Assembly: GCF_965219595.1 (NCBI RefSeq)
Contig: NZ_OZ244781.1
Span: 310,001-374,000 of the forward strand
Source: Poriferisodalis sp022821985
GTDB lineage: Bacteria; Actinomycetota; Acidimicrobiia; Acidimicrobiales; Poriferisodalaceae
DNA length: 64,000 nt
Direction of reading: 5' to 3'
Part shown: positions 34,978-44,159 of the stretch, piece after piece
Numbering within the stretch: the stretch's first letter is position 1
How the letters are laid out: the number at the start of each line of letters is the position of its first letter
Made by a program: the position numbers and the translations under genes
The notes under the pieces: generated by a model
Databases searched by the model: none
Told to the model about the DNA's origin: nothing
What the model saw: the letters and a program-made list of their open reading frames with translations, nothing else

Positions 34978-37900
34978 CTAGACGGTGGCCCAGTCGACTG
35001 AGAGGGCTTCGGCTTGTTCGAGAACGGTTTGGGTTGCTTGCTCTTGTTTGTCGGGCGGGTAGCCGTGTCGCTTGAGGATTCGCCGCACCTTGACGCGGAT
35101 GCCTGCTCGGACGTTCTCGCGCAGGGTCCAGTCGATGGCCACGCTGTTGCGGACTGACTCCACGAGTTCGCGAGCGATTTTCTGGAGCGTCTCGTCGCCC
35201 AGCACAGCGACGGCGCTGTCGTTCGTTTCCAAGGCGTCGTAGAACGCCAGTTCGTCGTCGGTGAGGCCGAGTTGCTCGCCGCGCTCGTCAGCTGCGCGGA
35301 GCTCGCGCGCCAACTCGATCAGCTCTTCGATGACCTGCGCTGCCTCGATGCCTCGGTTCTGGTAGCGGCGAATGGTCTCGGCGAGCATTGCTGCGAATGA
35401 TCGGCCTTGCGTGACGTTGCGGCGCTGACGCTGTCGGACTTCCCCGTGCAGGAGCTTCTGCAGCAGTTCCACGGCCAGGTTTCGGTGTGGCATATCGCGC
35501 ACTTCGGCAAGAAACTCCTCGGACAGGATGGAGATGTCGGGCTTGTCGAGGCCAGCAGCCTCGAAGATGTCGGTCACCTCACCGGAGGACACTGCCCTCG
35601 AAATGATCTGACGAACGGCATGATCGAGATCGTCCTGTGCTCGTTCCTCGTCGGGCGACCGCTGCATCAGCCTGCTGCGAACAGCCTGGAAGAAGCCCAC
35701 GTCATCCCGGATGGCGATCGCCGCCTCATCGGGCACGGCGAGCGCGAACGCCTGGGACAGCTCCCGAACGGCTTGAACGAAGCGATCCTTGCCGTCCTCC
35801 TGTGCCAGCACATGTTCTTGGGCGGCGGGCAAGAGCGCGAGCCGTTCGGCAGGAGTCCCGTCGACCCACTTCGACCAGTCGAAACCGTGCATGAGTCCTG
35901 AGCACACGTCGTGCTTCTCAAGCATCGCTGCAACCGCGTCGTCACGGTTGAGGACTGCGTCACCCCTGCCACCGCTCTGCGTGTAGGTCCGAAGCGCCTG
36001 ACGCAACTCGTGCGCGAGCCCCAAGTAGTCGACGACAAGGCCGCCTGGCTTGTCCCGAAAAACTCTGTTGACGCGCGCGATGGCCTGCATCAGCCCGTGG
36101 CCCCGCATCGGCTTGTCGACATACATCGTGTGCAAGCTGGGTGCATCGAAGCCCGTGAGCCACATGTCTCGCACGAGCACGATCTGCAGCGGGTCAGCGG
36201 CGTCGCGAAAGCGGTTCGCCAGCATCTCGCGGCGCGACTTCTTGCGAATGTGCTGCTGCCACTCCGTTGGGTCCTCGGCTGAGCCGGTCATCACGACCTT
36301 GATGGCGCCGTCGGAGTCGTCGTCGCTGTGCCATGACGGCCTCAACCGCACCAATTCGTCGTAGAGATCGACGCAGATACGCCGGCTCATGCAGACGACC
36401 ATGGCCTTGCCGTCCATCACGTCAAGCCGGTTCTCGAAGTGCTCGACGATGTCGGCAGCGACGAGCGCAGTCCGGCCGGGCGTGCCGACCACCGCTTCAA
36501 GCGCGGCCCACTTCGTCTTCAGCTTCTCGGTTTGCTCGAGCTCTTCAGCCTCCGTCGCCTCGTCGAAGTCAGCGTCGATGCTCGGATGTTCGTCGGGATC
36601 GAGGCTGAGCTCAGCCAGCCGGCTCTCGTAGTAGATGGGAACCGTGGCCTCGTCTTCAACGGCGCGCTGAATGTCGTAGACGCTGATGTAGTCACCGAAC
36701 ACTGCTCGGGTGTTGGCGTCCACCTGCTCGATCGGCGTACCGGTGAAGCCGATGAACGAAGCGTTCGGCAGCGCATCACGCATGTGCCTGGCGAAGCCGT
36801 CGATGAAGTCGTACTGGCTTCGATGCGCTTCATCGGCAATCACAACGATGTTCCGCCGGTCGGAGAGCACCGGGTGCCGATCACCCTGCTCCTCGGGAAA
36901 GAACTTCTGAATCGTCGTGAAAACCACCCCACCTGACGCGACTGCCAACTTGCTTCGCAAGTCCTTCCGACTCTCGGCTTGGGTCGGCGGCTGCCGCAGC
37001 AAGTCCGAGCATCGAGAGAAGGTGGCGAACAGCTGGTTGTCGAGATCGTTCCGGTCAGTCAGCACGACGAGCGTTGGGTTTCCCATGGCGGGCTCACGGA
37101 TGATCCGCCCCGCGTAGAACGCCATCGTCAGCGACTTGCCCGACCCCTGGGTGTGCCACACAACGCCGATGCGGCGATCATCGACACTCGACTGTTCACT
37201 GCGCAGTGCTTCGGCATCATCGGGTCGCCTGCCGTCGGGGCCCAACCCGGCGGCACGCAACGTCTCACCGACGGCGACGTTGACCGCGTGGAACTGGTGG
37301 TATCCCGCCATCTTCTTGACGAGCCGGCCGCTGCCGTCGTCATCGAACACGATGAAGTCGCGAACCAGCGAGAGCAAGCGAGATGGCGCGCACGCTCCTC
37401 GTAGGAGAACTTCAAGTTGCGGTGCTGTGGCCTCTGCGATGTCGTCGCCGTCGATAGTGCGCCAAGACTTGAACCACTCGCGCCCGGCGGTGAGCGTGCC
37501 GAATCGCGCTTCAACGCCGTCAGAAACGACCAGTGCCGCGTTGTAGGCGAAGAAGCTGGGCAGTTCGTTCTTGTACGTCTGGAGCTGCTGCCACGCTGTC
37601 CACACCGTGGCGTCTGGGTCAGTCGGACTCTTAAGCTCAATGACCCCGAGCGGCAGCCCGTTGACGTACAGCGCGACGTCGAACCGCCGGTGATGGTCGC
37701 CCTCAGTCACCGTGAGCTGGTTCACCGCCAGCCAGTCGTTGGCCAACGGGTCATCGAAGCCGAGCACCTGCGCTTGCGCGCCCCGGAGTTCGCCGCGCTC
37801 GTTGCGGTACTCCACCGCAGTCCCACCGACGAGCATCCGATGAAGACCACGATTTCGGCCCTCCAGCGTCGACTCCGCCAGCGTGGTCAGCCGCCGAAAC

Positions 37901-38109
37901 GCATTGTCATGAGCATCGCCTGGCAGTTCGGGGTTCAGCCGCTCCAGTGCCGCCCGCAGCCGCCCCTCCAGCACGACCTCAGAGGAATCTGCGCGCTCCG
38001 CGGTGCCCTCGTCTCCAAACAGGTTCGAACCCTTGGTGACGGTCCATCCAAGGCCTCTGAGCCAGTCGAGCGCAGCCTGCTCGACGGTGGATTCGTCCAG
38101 ACCAGTCAC
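34978..38109 (-). CDS. hsdR: Type I restriction enzyme R subunit
   Basis: HsdR is the motor and nuclease of a type I restriction enzyme. The 1043-aa protein has the PD-(D/E)xK nuclease core RFDVALYVNGLPLGVIELKSP (D144, E158, K160), then Walker A TQGSGKS (320-326), DEAHRSQ (426-429) and TGTP (helicase motifs I-III). The C-terminal helical region mediates assembly. I put the start at GTG 38109: an AACGAAGGG ribosome-binding site precedes it by 6 bases, and the open frame to 38283 is not coding in style. Its codon usage is GC-rich like the host. It is divergent from the XRE-ImmA operon, whose regulator may also govern it (hypothesis). Confidence 0.93.
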   Translation of the reverse strand: MTGLDESTVEQAALDWLRGLGWTVTKGSNLFGDEGTAERADSSEVVLEGRLRAALERLNPELPGDAHDNAFRRLTTLAESTLEGRNRGLHRMLVGGTAVEYRNERGELRGAQAQVLGFDDPLANDWLAVNQLTVTEGDHHRRFDVALYVNGLPLGVIELKSPTDPDATVWTAWQQLQTYKNELPSFFAYNAALVVSDGVEARFGTLTAGREWFKSWRTIDGDDIAEATAPQLEVLLRGACAPSRLLSLVRDFIVFDDDGSGRLVKKMAGYHQFHAVNVAVGETLRAAGLGPDGRRPDDAEALRSEQSSVDDRRIGVVWHTQGSGKSLTMAFYAGRIIREPAMGNPTLVVLTDRNDLDNQLFATFSRCSDLLRQPPTQAESRKDLRSKLAVASGGVVFTTIQKFFPEEQGDRHPVLSDRRNIVVIADEAHRSQYDFIDGFARHMRDALPNASFIGFTGTPIEQVDANTRAVFGDYISVYDIQRAVEDEATVPIYYESRLAELSLDPDEHPSIDADFDEATEAEELEQTEKLKTKWAALEAVVGTPGRTALVAADIVEHFENRLDVMDGKAMVVCMSRRICVDLYDELVRLRPSWHSDDDSDGAIKVVMTGSAEDPTEWQQHIRKKSRREMLANRFRDAADPLQIVLVRDMWLTGFDAPSLHTMYVDKPMRGHGLMQAIARVNRVFRDKPGGLVVDYLGLAHELRQALRTYTQSGGRGDAVLNRDDAVAAMLEKHDVCSGLMHGFDWSKWVDGTPAERLALLPAAQEHVLAQEDGKDRFVQAVRELSQAFALAVPDEAAIAIRDDVGFFQAVRSRLMQRSPDEERAQDDLDHAVRQIISRAVSSGEVTDIFEAAGLDKPDISILSEEFLAEVRDMPHRNLAVELLQKLLHGEVRQRQRRNVTQGRSFAAMLAETIRRYQNRGIEAAQVIEELIELARELRAADERGEQLGLTDDELAFYDALETNDSAVAVLGDETLQKIARELVESVRNSVAIDWTLRENVRAGIRVKVRRILKRHGYPPDKQEQATQTVLEQAEALSVDWATV

Positions 38110-38289
38110 ACACTGCCCTTCGTTGTGACCCAAGAGGTTGCCGATCCCCTCCTCGGCCCTTGCTTCGACCGCCGCAGCCCCCTCGACTGCCGGGAGCCTA
38201 CGCATACCACCCCGCAAGCCTGCTCGACCCGGCCAATGCTGCTGCTCCAGGGACCGCCTGCAAGCGACGCGACGCGCCGACAAATCGAG

Positions 38290-38330
38290 GTGGTGGTATA
38301 TTTTCTGGTATGAATTCGCTCAATAATGCC
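38290..38330. promoter_or_regulatory. AT-rich direct repeat in the divergent hsdR / XRE-operon region
   Basis: TGGTATA (38294-38300) and TGGTATG (38306-38312) form a direct repeat spaced 12 bases apart, about one helical turn, in an AT-rich stretch unlike its surroundings. It is a reasonable operator for the XRE protein encoded just downstream, but this is inferred from position. Confidence 0.3.
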
Positions 38331-38350
38331 ACTGTATCGGCAAGTTTGCG

Positions 38351-38980
38351 ATGATCGGCATCCGCGACAAGGCAAGGGTGCTCGACGAGCTCGGCGACAA
38401 GGTGCTGGAAGCGCTCGCTGCGAGCGTCACAGGCGCCTGTAAGGACTTCCTCCGCTACCAAGCCGCGCTTCCAGACTTCGCTGCTCAGGCGAGTTCACGA
38501 GGATCGGCAAACTGGATCCACGACCGGCTCTGGCACCATGTGCGGGCTCTCTTGGACGATATTGACGATGTGCTCCTCATCGATCTCGGCGTAACGCGAG
38601 AGGTCGTGCTCGGAGGCCGGTACCGGATCCGGATGAAGCGCCACCATCTGCCGGCGCAGGTCGCGACGTACCCCACGCAGACAGCGATGCACTTCATGAG
38701 CCAAGCACCGGAGCAGCTCGTCCTTGAGGGACTCGAGCAAGTCAACCTCATTGCCGGCTATGTATGGTTCGGCGACAGCGCCGAGATCGGAACAGCTGTG
38801 CTGTCCTTGCGTGACGGGCAGGACAACGTGCTGTGGGTCCATGAACTGCCCGAGACCGACCTTGACAGGTCCGCGAACGTCGCAACGCCACTGCCGCCCC
38901 GCGACGAGCACGAGAACACGCAGGTCCGCCTGCGGCTCGAACGGCTTCGAAGCGACGATCCGAGGTCTCAAGAACTGTGA
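38351..38980 (+). CDS. Unknown partner gene of the XRE-ImmA operon
   Basis: The 209-aa protein starts MIGIRDKARVLDELGDKVLEAL, helical and amphipathic. The middle (about 60-150) mixes strands and aromatics (LLIDLGVTREVVLGGRYRIRMKRHHL and LIAGYVWFGDSAEIG). The tail is acidic and polar. I recognise no family. Its stop overlaps the start of the XRE-ImmA gene by 4 bases (GTGA), so the two are translated as a unit. A gene in this position could be a toxin kept in check, or a substrate of the protease; this is inference from the arrangement only. Confidence 0.6.
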   Translation: MIGIRDKARVLDELGDKVLEALAASVTGACKDFLRYQAALPDFAAQASSRGSANWIHDRLWHHVRALLDDIDDVLLIDLGVTREVVLGGRYRIRMKRHHLPAQVATYPTQTAMHFMSQAPEQLVLEGLEQVNLIAGYVWFGDSAEIGTAVLSLRDGQDNVLWVHELPETDLDRSANVATPLPPRDEHENTQVRLRLERLRSDDPRSQEL

Positions 38981-40050
38981 GCTTGGGTGAGGCAATCGTC
39001 ACGCTTCGGCGGGCGAATGGCCTGACGCAAGAGGAACTGGCAGAAAGCGCTGGAGTCACCCAGGCAGCGCTTTCGCGTTATGAGAACGCGCTGCGAACGC
39101 CCGATGCCGAGGCGATTACCGCGCTCGCTGGTGCCCTTGGTGTTACGACGGCCTTCCTGCAGCGCGCCGAGGGAGCGGTGGGGGCGTTCATGATCGATGC
39201 GCACATGCGACGCAGGGCCACTGCGAAGCCCACCGTGTGGCGCCGACTCGAGGCCAAGCTGAATGTGTACCGGCAACACCTCGACGCCATCACCGACGCA
39301 GTCGAGATGGTGCCAAAGCTGGCGCTTCCGTGTTTCGATCCCATGGAGTATTCGCCAGATGAAGCAGCCCGCGTGGTTCGCATGCAATGGCGCATGCCCG
39401 CGGGTCCTGTCCGCGATCTCGCCGGTTGGCTCGAAGCGGCTGGCTGTCTAGTCGTTGCCGAAGACTTCGAAACGACGGCCGGCGGCAGCCGCGTCGACGG
39501 CCTCTCACAGTGGTCGCACGACTACCCAGTCATGCTCGTGAACAAGCGGGCACCTACCGATCGTCTCCGCCTGACCCTGGCCCACGAACTGGGACACATC
39601 TGTCTGCACAGCACAGAGCTGTTCGGTGATCCCGAAGACGAAGCGAATGCCTTCGCCGCGGAATTTCTCATGCCCGCTGCAACCATTCGGCCCGACCTGC
39701 ACAACTTGGATCTGGGGCGACTGCACCTACTCAAGCGTCACTGGGGCGTCTCGATGCAAGCGCTGATCGAACGTGCCTATCGCTTGGAGACCCTGTCCGC
39801 GGCTCGTCGGGCGTACCTATACAAGGCCCTCAGCAAACGAGGCTGGCGAACCAGAGAACCCTTGAGCGACGAACTCCCGCCGGAGACGCCTCACTTGGTG
39901 ACTCGTTTGGTGACCTCGCTCCGCGACGCAGGCCTGTCGGCCGCCGAGACCGCGACGATTGCTGGCGTTGTGCCCGGCACCCCGCGGCAGCCGGTATTCC
40001 TACCCCCCGCGATTGGACCAGCGACACATCTCAAGATCGTCGATCAGTGA
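38977..40050 (+). CDS. XRE-type regulator fused to an ImmA/IrrE zinc peptidase
   Basis: The 357-aa protein has an N-terminal helix-turn-helix (about residues 3-56, LTQEELAESAGVTQAALSRYE) and a central ImmA/IrrE-type peptidase with HELGH (203-207), followed by EDEANAFAAEFLMP. Such fusions sense a trigger and relieve repression by cleaving a partner or the regulator itself. It overlaps the upstream unknown gene by GTGA. It lies between hsdR and hsdS on the opposite strand, and its operator could be at 38290-38330. GTG 38977 is supported by the coupling and by the immediate HTH start. Confidence 0.88.
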   Translation: MSLGEAIVTLRRANGLTQEELAESAGVTQAALSRYENALRTPDAEAITALAGALGVTTAFLQRAEGAVGAFMIDAHMRRRATAKPTVWRRLEAKLNVYRQHLDAITDAVEMVPKLALPCFDPMEYSPDEAARVVRMQWRMPAGPVRDLAGWLEAAGCLVVAEDFETTAGGSRVDGLSQWSHDYPVMLVNKRAPTDRLRLTLAHELGHICLHSTELFGDPEDEANAFAAEFLMPAATIRPDLHNLDLGRLHLLKRHWGVSMQALIERAYRLETLSAARRAYLYKALSKRGWRTREPLSDELPPETPHLVTRLVTSLRDAGLSAAETATIAGVVPGTPRQPVFLPPAIGPATHLKIVDQ

Positions 40051-40083
40051 CGTAACGATCAACGCTGGGCGATGACGACCGAT

Positions 40084-40722
40084 CTAGCTGTCGGGGCGCC
40101 GATCCGTCGCTCTGGCCGACACGCCGCCGGTCAATTCACGTGCCTCTGCTGGCACCCCGCGAAGCGATGAGCCTTGACACAACGACTCAAGCCATTCGAC
40201 GAGTTCATCGATTTGCCACTCCGTGAGGTCGGCTACCCGGTGGCCACGAATGCCAACAAAGTACTTGTCGTCCCAGTTCATGCACTCTGCCGGAAGGTCA
40301 CAAGCCGAGGATCCGAAGTAGGCGAACCGCGTGCCGATCAGCACCCGATTCACCTTCAAGTCGCGGCGCATATCCTCGGCGCAGTGGTGACATGGCAGTT
40401 GTATCCAATCGCCTGTTCTGTCGTCACGGCGGTACACATTGTCGCCGCACTCGAGCCGCATATCGCTGCTGACTCGAGGCTTTTTGCATTCAAACCGCGG
40501 GTCGTCCCAATATTCCTCGAAACTCAAGGTTTCTGAGATCTGCATCGCGTAAATCAGTTGCCTGCCCAGACCCGCGCCCACACTGCCCAAGCCCATGATC
40601 CAGTCGCCCACCGATGCCATCCGTCGGATCTCTGGCTTGCAAGTCGCAAGCGTGCAGTGTTCGTGGAATGGATTCGGTGCAAACCCCGTATCGTGGGTCA
40701 CGATATAGCGATACAATTCCAC
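40084..40722 (-). CDS. Nmad2-like nucleotide-modification-associated protein
   Basis: The 212-aa protein starts MELYRYIVTHDTGFAPNPF, then HCTLATCKPEIRRMASVGDWIMGLGS, a pattern I associate with the nucleotide modification associated domain 2 (Nmad2) family. Two cysteine pairs (CHHC and SSACDLPAEC) may bind zinc. Nmad proteins were proposed from genome context to act in modified-base pathways; no activity is proven for this branch. The GTG start at 40722 shares one base with the hsdS stop (TAGTG), so it is translationally coupled and probably works with the restriction system. The gene is AT-rich like hsdS. Confidence 0.6.
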   Translation of the reverse strand: MELYRYIVTHDTGFAPNPFHEHCTLATCKPEIRRMASVGDWIMGLGSVGAGLGRQLIYAMQISETLSFEEYWDDPRFECKKPRVSSDMRLECGDNVYRRDDRTGDWIQLPCHHCAEDMRRDLKVNRVLIGTRFAYFGSSACDLPAECMNWDDKYFVGIRGHRVADLTEWQIDELVEWLESLCQGSSLRGVPAEARELTGGVSARATDRRPDS

Positions 40723-42158
40723 TACAACTCCGCGGCAGCGATGTGTGGGTGCTCAGATGCAGACGTTGCGCCGCGCGCGACATCGTCGGCCACCGAGAAC
40801 AATCGAAGCTTGCCTGAAATCAGTTCCGGCAGCAGCGTGTCGCGCGCGTCAGCTAGTAGCCGGCTCTGATCAGTCAACTCCATGAGAGATTTCCAGATCG
40901 GTGATACAATGTCGTCAAAGGCCCTGTGAACCTCACTGTCAGCAATAACTGACCTCAGTTCTCGTACAATCCGTTGACTTATGTTCTGCTGCGCCGAGCC
41001 CACGGCCACACTCTGCAGCCATTCACGCGCGTGATATAGGGTGCCATATACATAGTACGGCCCGAACGCAGGCTTAGCTTGCAAACCACAACAGGCCTGA
41101 TTTGCCGTCGCGTCGATTGTGAGTAGTCCTAAACGCCCTACCGTGGGCGACGCATACAACGCAATTAAGATTGTGCCCGCGGGCCATAATTTGCACGAAG
41201 ATGCCTCAAGCCCCAATTGCGTAATGCACTCTCCTGAGTGTGCCAATGGCCCATCTTGCAACTCGGCCGTCACAAACCAAGGGATGCGGCCATCCCAATA
41301 GCGATCATCATTGCGCTTGGGAGTTCCGCCGTTATCAATCTGGACACATAGTTCGGACACCGTACCGATCCTCCAGCCGGCGGGGATCAGACCCAGTTCC
41401 GAATCGGCAAGATCATCTGGGAAGAGATCATAGAGATGGGCGGGCAGGCCCGGTAGCGATTGGCCCCGACGCCAGCGGCGTTTCATCTTGGATAAGACGG
41501 GCTCAAAATCCACAAACCAGGCCCTGAACAACGCTTGGACCGTCTCCTCCAGTGTTTCACACATCCGCTGATTCAATTCGATCCGATCGTCCAAGACTCC
41601 CAAGATATCAGCGACGCGTCGCTGTTCGTCAAGCGGCGGCAACGCGACCTCTAGCCGAGCAAGATCCGTTGGGCGGATCGAAGGATATGCCGATTTGCTG
41701 TGCTCTGCTAGAGCATGGAGGAAGTCAACAATGTGGTCCTGCGTCAGATAACGGTATATGTAACCTGTGTCAGCGATCGCCTCTTTGGCCCGGACTACGG
41801 CGAAACCGGTAGACACTAGTAGGTTCTCAGGCGGCTGTTTGATTATGCCGTAGTGACGCTGGTTGGGCCGTACAGTCGAATAGACAATGTCACCGACAGA
41901 GCATTTCCGTCGTGCCCGGCTCGGAATCTTATCTATCCCCGGGGCCAATCGCTGGATGCGATCAATCTTGCCTTCCGTGATGCTTCCCGTATCCAGATAA
42001 TTTATGAACGGCCAGTCTTCATTTGCAGAATACTGGTCGCTGTTGATTGCAGCACACTCCTCTAGGGACAGTACGCGCCGCTCATATTTTCGATTGTCTG
42101 AACCTTGGGCTAAGTGACAACAATCGGCACTTGTGTTGCGAGCCCGCGCGTCTGACAT
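40722..42158 (-). CDS. hsdS: Type I restriction enzyme S (specificity) subunit
   Basis: HsdS reads the two half-sites of the recognition sequence and brings HsdM and HsdR to DNA. The 478-aa protein has two target-recognition domains (about 25-185 and 250-420). Each ends in a conserved helical spacer: LPPLDEQRRVADILGVLDDRIELNQRMCETLEE in the middle and a second helix ending LLADARDTLLPELISGKL near the C-terminus. The N-terminal MSDARARNTS start at 42158 gives an unusually short lead-in, so an alternative start inside the first 30 residues is possible. It is AT-rich in contrast to hsdM, consistent with specificity-gene swapping. It is followed by the coupled Nmad2-like gene. Confidence 0.9.
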   Translation of the reverse strand: MSDARARNTSADCCHLAQGSDNRKYERRVLSLEECAAINSDQYSANEDWPFINYLDTGSITEGKIDRIQRLAPGIDKIPSRARRKCSVGDIVYSTVRPNQRHYGIIKQPPENLLVSTGFAVVRAKEAIADTGYIYRYLTQDHIVDFLHALAEHSKSAYPSIRPTDLARLEVALPPLDEQRRVADILGVLDDRIELNQRMCETLEETVQALFRAWFVDFEPVLSKMKRRWRRGQSLPGLPAHLYDLFPDDLADSELGLIPAGWRIGTVSELCVQIDNGGTPKRNDDRYWDGRIPWFVTAELQDGPLAHSGECITQLGLEASSCKLWPAGTILIALYASPTVGRLGLLTIDATANQACCGLQAKPAFGPYYVYGTLYHAREWLQSVAVGSAQQNISQRIVRELRSVIADSEVHRAFDDIVSPIWKSLMELTDQSRLLADARDTLLPELISGKLRLFSVADDVARGATSASEHPHIAAAEL

Positions 42159-42162
42159 AGAT

Positions 42163-42438
42163 TCAATGTGACTTTCGTGCTATACATATGGCGGATAGCT
42201 CATTCGTACCGGGATTCAACCAAGCTTCTTCATTCTCGCCTTCCCATTCTGCATGGTCGGGCTTCGGCCGAATGCTTATGGTATTCAGGCTATCGACATA
42301 AAGATTGTCAAAACCGGCTTCATAGCCGTTGACAACGACTCTGATGTCCGGTGGGTACTTGGCTAGTTCCTCGATCAGGTCGCTGACGGTGAGCGGTCGG
42401 TACTGCTCTTCGGGAGTGTCGGCCGTGCTGTTGATCAT
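42163..42438 (-). CDS. Small protein between hsdM and hsdS
   Basis: The 91-aa protein starts at ATG 42438, preceded by AAGGAGA, so I reject the upstream start at 42483. It begins MINSTADTPEEQYRPLTV, continues with a helix (SDLIEELAKYPPDIRVVV) and then an N-G-Y-E stretch, and ends in a KSH tail. I see no known domain. The stop at 42163 lies 5 bases from the hsdS start. Its fixed position between M and S subunits suggests it belongs to the system, perhaps as an assembly factor or inhibitor; that is speculation. Confidence 0.5.
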   Translation of the reverse strand: MINSTADTPEEQYRPLTVSDLIEELAKYPPDIRVVVNGYEAGFDNLYVDSLNTISIRPKPDHAEWEGENEEAWLNPGTNELSAICIARKSH

Positions 42439-42491
42439 CCCATCTCCTTCGATGCTCAAGCCATCCACAGCAGTCAGCTCCACCGTGGTTC

Positions 42492-44138
42492 TCAGAAGCC
42501 CAAGGATTGCAGGTTGGCTTCGATCTGAGTGTCTAGGTTTTCTGCTTCAGCTTGCTGGGCGCGCCATTGGGCGGCGAGACGGGTCATCTTGTCGGCGAAG
42601 GGCTCACCATCATCGGGCTCGGGGGCGACACCGACGTAGCGGCCGGGGGTGAGCACGTAGTCGTAGCCGCGGATTTCCTTCGTGGTGGCGCTCTTGCAAA
42701 AGCCCGCTATGTCGTCATAGCCTGCAGCGTGCTCGTCAGCGCTCGGCCCGCCGTGGGGACTGCTGTCGCTGTCGCTTCTGTCGCGGGCACGCTCGGAGCG
42801 CCAGGCGTGATAGGTGCCGGCGATCTGGGCGATGTCGTCGTCCGTGAGTTCGCGGTGAGTGCGGTCCACCATGTGACCCCGGCTGCGGGCGTCGATGAAC
42901 AGGACTTCGCCACTGCGGTCACGCAGGCCATCTCCACCCGAGCGGTCTTTGGCTAGGAACCACAGGCACGCCGGGATCGCTGTGGAGAAGAACAACTGGC
43001 TGGGCAGCGCCACCATGCAGTCAACTAGATCGGCCTCGACGAGATTCTTGCGGATACCGCCCTCTCCTGACTGCTGCGACGACATCGAGCCGTTCGCGAG
43101 CACGAAGCCCGCTACACCCTTTGGCGCGAGGTGGTGGACCATGTGCTGCACCCAGGCGAAATTGGCGTTGCCCTTCGGGGGCGAGCCGTGGACCCAACGC
43201 TTGTCGTCGGTCAGGCGCTCACCGCCCCAGTCCGAGACGTTGAACGGCGGGTTGGCCAAGATGAAGTCGGCTCGCAGGTCGGGGTGGCGGTCGTCGTGGA
43301 ACGTATCGCCGTGAGTGATCTGGCCTTCGATGCCACGGATTGCCAGGTTCATGCGCGCCAAGCGCCATGTGGTGTAGTTCGATTCCTGACCGTAGATGGA
43401 GATAGCCGTCCGCGTGCCGGGCGGACGTGAACCGCTGTTGCCGTTTCCAGAGGCGTGAGCCTCGATGAACTCCACTGACTGCACGAACATGCCCGATGAG
43501 CCACAGCAGGGGTCGTACACCCGGCCCTCGAACGGCTCGATCATCTCCACCAGCAGGCGCACCACGCAGCGAGGCGTGTAGAACTCGCCGCCGCGCTTGC
43601 CTTCCGCGTCGGCGAACATCGACAAGAAGTACTCGTAGACACGCCCGAGCACATCACGCGAGCGGGCGGCGGCATCGCCCACGGTGACGTTGCCCAGCAG
43701 GTCGATCAGCTGGCCGAGCCGCTCCTGATCGAGCGCAGGGCGGGCATAGTCCTTGGGCAGCACGCCGTCGAGTGCCGGGTTCATGGCCTCCAGCTCGTCC
43801 ATGGCCCGGTCGATGATCGACCCGATGTGCGGCTGGCGGGCCTGTGCAGCGAGCACATCCCAACGCGCCGGTGCGGGCACCCAGAAGACGTTACGCCAGC
43901 GGTACTCGTCCACATCCTCGGGGTCGGCGCCCTCGTCGATCTCGGTCTCGAGCTGTGCCCGGAGCTCCGAGAACGCGTCCGAGACGTACTTCAGGAAGAT
44001 CAGCCCGAGGACGACGTGCTTGTACTCGGCAGCGTCCATGCTGCCGCGGAGCTTGTCGGCAGCAGCCCACAGCGTCCGCTGGATGTCTGTCAGGTCGCCG
44101 CCCGCCACATCGCTCTCGCGCGTTCCGCTCGTGGGCAT
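42492..44138 (-). CDS. hsdM: Type I restriction enzyme M (methyltransferase) subunit
   Basis: HsdM is an N6-adenine methyltransferase that marks the host sites. The 548-aa protein has the N-terminal HsdM helical domain (about 15-150), the SAM-binding motif DPCCGSSGMF (209-218) and the catalytic NPPF motif (296-299) in FILANPPFNVSDW. The C-terminal helical region is the usual HsdS contact. ATG 44138 (MPTSGTRESD) follows a GGAG site at a suitable distance; the frame is open to 44153. It is the first gene of the minus-strand hsdM-small gene-hsdS-Nmad2 operon. An inverted repeat (44160-44180) lies just upstream. Confidence 0.95.
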   Translation of the reverse strand: MPTSGTRESDVAGGDLTDIQRTLWAAADKLRGSMDAAEYKHVVLGLIFLKYVSDAFSELRAQLETEIDEGADPEDVDEYRWRNVFWVPAPARWDVLAAQARQPHIGSIIDRAMDELEAMNPALDGVLPKDYARPALDQERLGQLIDLLGNVTVGDAAARSRDVLGRVYEYFLSMFADAEGKRGGEFYTPRCVVRLLVEMIEPFEGRVYDPCCGSSGMFVQSVEFIEAHASGNGNSGSRPPGTRTAISIYGQESNYTTWRLARMNLAIRGIEGQITHGDTFHDDRHPDLRADFILANPPFNVSDWGGERLTDDKRWVHGSPPKGNANFAWVQHMVHHLAPKGVAGFVLANGSMSSQQSGEGGIRKNLVEADLVDCMVALPSQLFFSTAIPACLWFLAKDRSGGDGLRDRSGEVLFIDARSRGHMVDRTHRELTDDDIAQIAGTYHAWRSERARDRSDSDSSPHGGPSADEHAAGYDDIAGFCKSATTKEIRGYDYVLTPGRYVGVAPEPDDGEPFADKMTRLAAQWRAQQAEAENLDTQIEANLQSLGF

Positions 44139-44159
44139 CGTTCGTCTCCGCAATGCGCC

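Noticed and set aside
34978..38283. hsdR starting at 38283
   Set aside because: The first ~58 codons are Arg-rich and lack family similarity, while GTG 38109 has a well-placed ribosome-binding site and starts at the first conserved helix.
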